64,000 nucleotides of DNA. It comes from JAIEOG01 sp964519985 (GTDB lineage: Bacteria; Bdellovibrionota; FAC87; UBA2466). The position numbers were made by a program, and so were the translations under genes. The DNA lies in assembly GCA_964519985.1 (NCBI GenBank), contig CAZFMF010000010.1, positions 27,585 through 91,584 of the forward strand, written 5' to 3'. How positions within the stretch are numbered: position 1 is the stretch's first letter; each line of letters opens with the position of its first letter. Positions 58,956 through 64,000 of the stretch are shown piece by piece. The notes beneath the pieces are model-generated. The model was not told the DNA's origin. It saw nothing but the letters and a program-made list of their open reading frames with translations, and made no database searches.

Positions 58956-61541
58956 TTACTCCGCTTTCTTGAAAGCGATTTCGCCTTTTTTGTCGAGGGT
59001 GGCCGTCAACTTATCGCCCGACTGAAACTGTCCTTCCAGCAAGCGATTGGCCAGCGGGTTGAGAATCAGTTCGGTGATCAGACGTTTCAGCGGTCTGGCT
59101 CCGTACACTGGATCGTAGCCGCGCTTGGCGAGCACATCCTTGACAGAATCGTCGACGACGATACTCAGGTTTTTGTTTTCCAGCAACTTCTTTAGGCCTT
59201 CGAGTTGGATGTCGACGATATGAACGATCTCTTGGGGCGTGAGGGGTTGGTAGATGACGATATCGTCCAGTCGGTTCAAAAACTCCGGGCGAAAATGCGT
59301 GCGCACTTCTTGCATCATCTGGTCGCGGATGGCCACCGTCACGCGTTCGCCCGGTTCCAGATGCTGCGTCCCCAGATTAGACGTTAGAATAATGATGGTA
59401 TTTTTGAAATTCACCTGATTGCCTTGGCCGTCGGTCAAGATCCCGTCGTCCAAAACCTGCAGGAGGATATTGAAAACGTCCTTGTGCGCCTTTTCGACTT
59501 CGTCAAAGAGCACTACGGAATAGGGGCGACGTCGAACCGCTTCGGTTAACACGCCCCCTTCTTCGTAACCGACGTAGCCCGGGGGTGCGCCGATCAGGCG
59601 CGCGACCGAATGCTTTTCCATGAACTCGCTCATGTCGATGCGCACGATGTTGTTTTCGTCGTCAAAAAGAAACTCGGCCAGAGCTTTCGCGGTCTCCGTT
59701 TTTCCCACCCCGGTCGGACCGAGGAAGAGGAAACTGCCAATCGGCTTTTTGGGGTCGCCGAGACCGGCCTGACTGCGCCGAACCGCATTGCAGATGGTCC
59801 GGATGGCTTCATCCTGACCAATCACCCGCTTGCGCATTTCTTCTTCCATGCGCACGAGCTTGGCCTTCTCGGTCTCCAGCATTTTGGAAACGGGAATTCC
59901 CGTCCACTTCGCCACCACCTCGGCGACATCTTCCTCGGTGACTTCCTGACGGAGCATACTGTGGGTCGTACTTTGCGCGTCGACCTTTTCATTGGCGGCA
60001 TTGAGCCGCCGTTCGAGCTCGTTCAACTTGCCGTATTTCAATTCGGCGGCCTTGCCTAAATCGCCCGCCCGTTCCGCCTTTTCGGCTAGGTAGCGGGTCT
60101 TTTCGATTTCTTCCTTAAGCTGGGAAATCTCTGTGATGGCACCTTTTTCCGCCTGCCACTGCTGGGTCATGACATCGAGTTTCTTCTGCAGTTCGGCAAT
60201 CGATTTTTCCACCTCCGCGAGGCGGGCCTTGGCCGAGGCATCTTTCTTAAGGGCCTCCCGTTCCACTCCCAGCTGGCTTTTCTTGCGTTCCAGTTGATCG
60301 ATCTCGGTGGGACGGCTGTCGATTTCAATGCGTAATTTGCTGGCGGCTTCGTCGACCAAATCGATCGCTTTATCCGGCAGCTGGCGGTGCGTAATGTAGC
60401 GGTGGCTCAGTTTCGCCGCCGCCACCAGGGCGGCATCTTGGATCTTGATGCCGTGATGGACTTCGTATTTTTCCTTCAGGCCGCGCAAAATCGAGATCGT
60501 GTCTTCCACCGAAGGTTCGCCGACATAAACTTGTTGGAAGCGCCGTTCGAGCGCGGCGTCCTTCTCAATATACAGACGATACTCGTCGAGGGTAGTTGCG
60601 CCCACGCAACGCAATTCGCCGCGCGCCAACGCGGGCTTGAGCATATTCGAGGCATCCATGCTGCCTTCGGATTTCCCGGCGCCGACCACGGTATGCAGTT
60701 CATCGATGAAAAGAATGATACTGCTCTGTGATTCGGTAATTTCCTTCAGGACCGCCTTCAAGCGTTCCTCAAACTCACCGCGGTACTTCGCACCGGCGAC
60801 CAGGGATCCCAAGTCGAGGGCGAGCAGTTTCTTGTTCTTTAAGCCCTCGGGAACATCGCCTTCGATGATGCGTTGAGCGAGACCTTCGGCAATGGCGGTC
60901 TTTCCCACCCCGGGCTCACCGATCAATACGGGATTATTCTTCGTCCGGCGCGAGAGCACCTGAATCACACGCCGGATTTCGTTGTCGCGCCCAATCACCG
61001 GGTCCAGCCGGCCATTGGAGGCGGCGGCGGTGAGGTCGCGCGTGTAGCGTCCCAGGGCATCGTATTTCTGCTCCGGATTTTGATCCGTGACGCGTTGGGC
61101 ACCCCGCACCGTTTTCAAAGCCTTCAAGAAACCGGCCTTATCGACGTGCGCTTTTTGGAAGAGCGGAACCAGTGAACCGGCGTCCGGAGCACTGAGCAAC
61201 GCCAGAAAAAGGTGCTCGGTGCTAATGAAGTCGTCCTTCAGGGCTTTGGACTCCTGCTCCGATTGGAGAAGGATCTTATTCAAAATATTGGAAACGTACG
61301 GCTGCACATTGCCGTGGACTTGGGGCTTTTTGGCCAGCTCTTTTTCCACCGCGGTGGCGAGTAGCGCGGTGGTGCCGGCTTGGATTTTGTCGAGGCTCTG
61401 TCCGACCACCCCCTCTTTTTGCTTCAGCAGCGCAAGTAGGAGGTGATCCGGTTCCACGCTCTGGTGGTTGCTCTTAACCGCCGCGGCCTGGGCATCGACC
61501 ACGGCTTCCTGGGCTTTGACTGTGAATTGATTGAGGTTCAT
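58956..61541 (-). CDS. clpB: ATP-dependent disaggregase ClpB
   Basis: Hexameric AAA+ disaggregase that works with DnaK to rescue aggregated proteins. Seen: an N-terminal Clp repeat domain (1-145), first AAA+ module with Walker A at 208-215 (GEPGVGKT), a middle coiled-coil domain (about 400-530), the second AAA+ module with Walker A near 605-612 (GPTGVGKT) and a C-terminal D2-small domain. 861 residues, full length. Same strand as htrA. Heat-shock control is expected but no promoter motif was identified. Confidence 0.96.
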   Translation of the reverse strand: MNLNQFTVKAQEAVVDAQAAAVKSNHQSVEPDHLLLALLKQKEGVVGQSLDKIQAGTTALLATAVEKELAKKPQVHGNVQPYVSNILNKILLQSEQESKALKDDFISTEHLFLALLSAPDAGSLVPLFQKAHVDKAGFLKALKTVRGAQRVTDQNPEQKYDALGRYTRDLTAAASNGRLDPVIGRDNEIRRVIQVLSRRTKNNPVLIGEPGVGKTAIAEGLAQRIIEGDVPEGLKNKKLLALDLGSLVAGAKYRGEFEERLKAVLKEITESQSSIILFIDELHTVVGAGKSEGSMDASNMLKPALARGELRCVGATTLDEYRLYIEKDAALERRFQQVYVGEPSVEDTISILRGLKEKYEVHHGIKIQDAALVAAAKLSHRYITHRQLPDKAIDLVDEAASKLRIEIDSRPTEIDQLERKKSQLGVEREALKKDASAKARLAEVEKSIAELQKKLDVMTQQWQAEKGAITEISQLKEEIEKTRYLAEKAERAGDLGKAAELKYGKLNELERRLNAANEKVDAQSTTHSMLRQEVTEEDVAEVVAKWTGIPVSKMLETEKAKLVRMEEEMRKRVIGQDEAIRTICNAVRRSQAGLGDPKKPIGSFLFLGPTGVGKTETAKALAEFLFDDENNIVRIDMSEFMEKHSVARLIGAPPGYVGYEEGGVLTEAVRRRPYSVVLFDEVEKAHKDVFNILLQVLDDGILTDGQGNQVNFKNTIIILTSNLGTQHLEPGERVTVAIRDQMMQEVRTHFRPEFLNRLDDIVIYQPLTPQEIVHIVDIQLEGLKKLLENKNLSIVVDDSVKDVLAKRGYDPVYGARPLKRLITELILNPLANRLLEGQFQSGDKLTATLDKKGEIAFKKAE

Positions 61542-61646
61542 TCGCTTGCTAACTCATCCTTCAATATGGAAACGGGCGGTCCAAAGTCAAAAGACAGGAG
61601 AGGATAACCTAAGATGCGTATTCTGGCTTGTGCGCACTGGATTTTT

Positions 61647-62558
61647 TCAAAGTAGAGTCCGTTCTAGCGTGGGCCACTGCCGGCGCGCTTTCACGAGGTG
61701 CAGGCGGTCCAAACCTACGGCCGTTCCGGCGCACTGCGGTAGGCCCCTTTCGGTCGCCTCGATCAAAACCGAGGGGTAGGGATGGGGCGGAGCGTTTCGG
61801 GCCGCCCGTTCGGCATTTTCTTGCTCCCAGCGGCGCACCAAACCGATCGCGTCCCGTAGCTCCTCGCATCCGTTGGCGAGCTCCATTCCATCCGCGTAGA
61901 CTTCAAACCGTCGCGCGACGCCGGGGTTGCCCGCCGGAGCGGAGAGGGGAGAAACCTGGATCGGATAGTTATCCAAAATCGTGAATGCGCCCGGATCCAG
62001 GCGACTTTCGATTTTTTCTAGTAGCACCCGGAAAAAAAGATCGCTCCAGCTATCATTCTCGGCCGTCTCGACAATGGCGCGTTCTCGAAGGGCACGCCCC
62101 AAGGATTCGGCGGTATTGAGCGTCGAGAGGTCCAAGCCCAGTGCGGCGAATTCGGTGGTGATCGAGCGGCGCACCCACGGCAAATCCGGGCCCAAAATGG
62201 AGTCGAGGTACTTTCGGGTCGTTTCGATCAGCGCTTCGTAGGGCGCGTCGACCAGGTAGAATTCCAACATCGTAAATTGGCGCCGGTGAATTGGGGAAGG
62301 GGGATCGTTGCGAAAGCAGGGCGCAATCTGGAAGATGGGCCGCGGCATCTGCGCCAAGATCCCCTTCATCGCCATTTCCGGTGAGGTTTGGAGCTCGCCG
62401 AGTCCCGGTACCCCAAACGGATCGATCGCGGCCTCAAACGCACCGGCCGGTACCGCCACATCGGTGGTCACTTCCAGAAAGTCCCGGGCGGCAAAGAACG
62501 CGCGGGTGTCCCGCAGCAAGTGCGCCCAAGCGACCCTTAAATTTTCCGTGGATGGCAT
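61647..62558 (-). CDS. epmA: EF-P--lysine ligase EpmA (GenX/PoxA-like)
   Basis: Seen: a class II lysyl-tRNA-synthetase-like catalytic core without anticodon domain: VTTDVAVPAGAFEAAIDPFG, GELQTSPEMAMKGILAQMPR, IFQIAPCFRNDPPSPIHRRQ and QCAGTAVGLDRLHLVKARRQ (motif 3). EpmA attaches beta-lysine to elongation factor P. 303 residues, typical. EpmB and EF-P are not in view. 15 bp from the divergent rluA-type start. Confidence 0.9.
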   Translation of the reverse strand: MPSTENLRVAWAHLLRDTRAFFAARDFLEVTTDVAVPAGAFEAAIDPFGVPGLGELQTSPEMAMKGILAQMPRPIFQIAPCFRNDPPSPIHRRQFTMLEFYLVDAPYEALIETTRKYLDSILGPDLPWVRRSITTEFAALGLDLSTLNTAESLGRALRERAIVETAENDSWSDLFFRVLLEKIESRLDPGAFTILDNYPIQVSPLSAPAGNPGVARRFEVYADGMELANGCEELRDAIGLVRRWEQENAERAARNAPPHPYPSVLIEATERGLPQCAGTAVGLDRLHLVKARRQWPTLERTLL

Positions 62559-62573
62559 TCGGGGTCAGGTATA

Positions 62574-63461
62574 GTGCACGGCACTTTGGTTCGGAAGGCG
62601 AAAGAATCATCCCGGAAAGGAACTCGCGCGGAAAAGCTTGTCCGGCAGGCTTTCCCCGGCCTATCCAGCGCCCAGGCCGCCGAGGCGGTGTCCATGGGGC
62701 TAGTGCAGGCCGAAGTTTCCCTTGCGAAGGGAACGCGCCTCCCCGAGGGCGAAACGCTCGATTTCGCGCGCCTGCAGGCCCACCTCGAAGCTCTGGCGCG
62801 GGGAAACCCCGGGCTGGTGATCCCGATTCTTCGAACCGAAGCGGGCTTTTGGATCGTCGATAAGCCGGCGGGAATGCCCGGTCATCCTCTGCGACTGGAA
62901 GACACCGCGACCGTCACCCACTGGGCCTTGGCCCAATCTCCGATGCTTGCCAAAGAGTTTCCGTTCATTCAACCCACGCTCACTCCCCATCGCCTCGACA
63001 CTGGAACCTCGGGGCTGCTGGTGGTTGCACGCACGGCCGATGCCTTTGCGCAGTGGCGGCGACGTTTCACCGCTAAAGAAGTGAAGAAAACCTATCGGGC
63101 CTGGTGCTGGGGGGTTCCCCCGACGGATGTGTGGGAATGTCGGGAAGCCATCGGTAAAGGGAAGGGAAAGGGCGGTGCGGTCATGGCGGTAGGGGGGCGC
63201 GAAGCCCGTCCGGCCTTGAGTCGCGTCCGCGTGGTGCGCCGGCATCCGGATCGGTTTTTGGTGGAAGTGGAATGCGAAACCGGGGTCACGCATCAAGTGC
63301 GCGTGCACCTAAGCCACGGAGGTTTTCCGCTATTGGGAGATCGAAAGTACGACGATCAGTTTGCAATGCGGGCGGAACAACCACCATGGCACCAGCTGCG
63401 CGCCATCGTCCTGCGGTGGGAGGGCGGTGAAGCCGCTGCGCCGCTCGGCGACTACGCTTAG
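62574..63461 (+). CDS. RluA-family pseudouridine synthase
   Basis: Seen: the catalytic motif HRLDTGTSGLLVVARTADAF with Asp, FWIVDKPAGMPGHPLR, TYRAWCWGVPP and GVTHQVRVHLSHGGFPLLGD. Includes an N-terminal S4-like region. GTG start. Isomerises uridine in rRNA or tRNA; target not determined (RluC/RluD-like). The stop interlocks (TTAG) with a truncated protease remnant. Confidence 0.9.
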   Translation: MHGTLVRKAKESSRKGTRAEKLVRQAFPGLSSAQAAEAVSMGLVQAEVSLAKGTRLPEGETLDFARLQAHLEALARGNPGLVIPILRTEAGFWIVDKPAGMPGHPLRLEDTATVTHWALAQSPMLAKEFPFIQPTLTPHRLDTGTSGLLVVARTADAFAQWRRRFTAKEVKKTYRAWCWGVPPTDVWECREAIGKGKGKGGAVMAVGGREARPALSRVRVVRRHPDRFLVEVECETGVTHQVRVHLSHGGFPLLGDRKYDDQFAMRAEQPPWHQLRAIVLRWEGGEAAAPLGDYA

Positions 63462-63650
63462 CGGGTCGTCGAAAAGAGTTTCGGCAAGAACGTGCTCGCG
63501 TACGGAAAGAGGATGTGTCCCGAACTTCGGAACATACCACTGAGCGGAGCGACGTACGCCCGACCATCCGCCACCGCGTCGCCGCGATTTAGCAGGGCAT
63601 CCAGGTGGTAGATCGGGCCACCGCTATTGCCCGGCTCGCAATTGTTGATC
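63458..63650 (-). pseudogene. Trypsin-like serine protease remnant
   Basis: Only the C-terminal part remains. Seen: CEPGNSGGPIYHLDALLNRG, the GNSGGP nucleophile motif of chymotrypsin-fold proteases, then 45 residues with no known motif. The 5' part is missing at the REP repeat (from 63655), so the frame has no real start. The stop interlocks with the rluA-type gene, indicating a formerly functional gene. Confidence 0.65.
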
Positions 63651-63654
63651 GTGG

Positions 63655-63733
63655 TCATTCCGAGCGTAGCGAAGGAATCTCGCAGCGCGAAGCGCTGCGG
63701 GGTTGCTTCAGCCTACGGCTTCGCAATGACGTG
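63655..63733. repeat. REP-like palindromic repeat
   Basis: Copy with tcattccgagcgtagcgaag, gaatctcgcagcgcgaagcg and ggggttgcttcagcctacgg, ending cttcgcaatgac. It separates the protease remnant from rpoC. Confidence 0.85.
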
Positions 63734-63741
63734 CAATGAAC

Positions 63742-64000
<259 letters not shown>

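Overview
The window looks like a chromosomal segment of a Gram-negative, outer-membrane-bearing bacterium of roughly 57-60% GC. It carries a type IV pilus alignment operon with a PilQ secretin, several outer-membrane beta-barrel and lipoprotein genes, an MlaC-like protein, a heptosyltransferase-like enzyme and a LolB-like lipoprotein. The mix (pilMNOPQ, several PilZ proteins, a PhaR-type regulator, a pyruvoyl arginine decarboxylase, a TIGR02300 FYDLN-type protein, a DUF1501/c-haem lipoprotein operon) suggests a Bdellovibrionota-like or other former deltaproteobacterial lineage. That placement is inference; no rRNA gene is present. No complete IS, prophage, tRNA or CRISPR was seen.

Layout. 0-9.2 kb: tRNA modification (trmL, miaB), a gamma-carbonic-anhydrase-like protein, a polytopic membrane protein, an alpha/beta hydrolase, a LolB-like lipoprotein, a Crp-family regulator, an OmpR-type regulator, and a frameshifted beta-barrel gene. 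9.2-14.7 kb: a PilZ membrane protein, an S41 protease, a small Flp-like pilin, a CPBP protease, a GT9 glycosyltransferase, MlaC, and a BamE-like lipoprotein. 14.7-16.2 kb: a small accessory patch with a HigB/HigA-type toxin-antitoxin pair (toxin frameshifted) and a 5'-truncated gene bounded by an 18-bp palindromic repeat. 16.2-21.8 kb: pepP, ddl, a glutathione-synthetase-like ATP-grasp enzyme, a histidine-kinase/PilZ fusion and an acyltransferase. 21.7-27.3 kb: a five-gene exported operon (c-haem protein, lipoprotein, Tat-exported DUF1501 protein, di-c-haem lipoprotein, PA14 lipoprotein). 27.5-33.6 kb: ArsC-like protein, flavoprotein, RumA-type methyltransferase, SH3/barrel protein, a beta-propeller pseudo-peptidase, and CbpA. 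33.7-38.5 kb: a tandem triplet of membrane-anchored SUMF1-fold proteins, the middle copy frameshifted. 38.5-43.8 kb: exported proteins, DUF72, hemW, ssb, RDD. 43.8-49.1 kb: pilMNOPQ. 49.1-50.7 kb: a PhaR-like regulator with a structured leader, followed by a probable 6S RNA. 51.7-55.9 kb: arginine decarboxylase and a Tad/Flp-like pilus gene cluster. 55.9-64 kb: FYDLN protein, PfkB kinase, htrA, clpB, epmA, an rluA-type gene, a protease remnant, and the 3' end of rpoC.

Two themes run through the window. First, a family of REP-like palindromic repeats (core reading roughly 'cattgcgaggg...cccgaagcaatc') occurs about eight times. One copy forms part of a lipoprotein signal peptide, one abuts the likely crp start, and one truncates a protease gene. 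Second, genes are packed very tightly: many 4-nt start/stop overlaps, and five convergent pairs whose stop codons interlock in TTAG or CTAA. Three genes (beta-barrel, HigB toxin, middle SUMF1 copy) have clear single frameshifts, which could be real decay or assembly errors.
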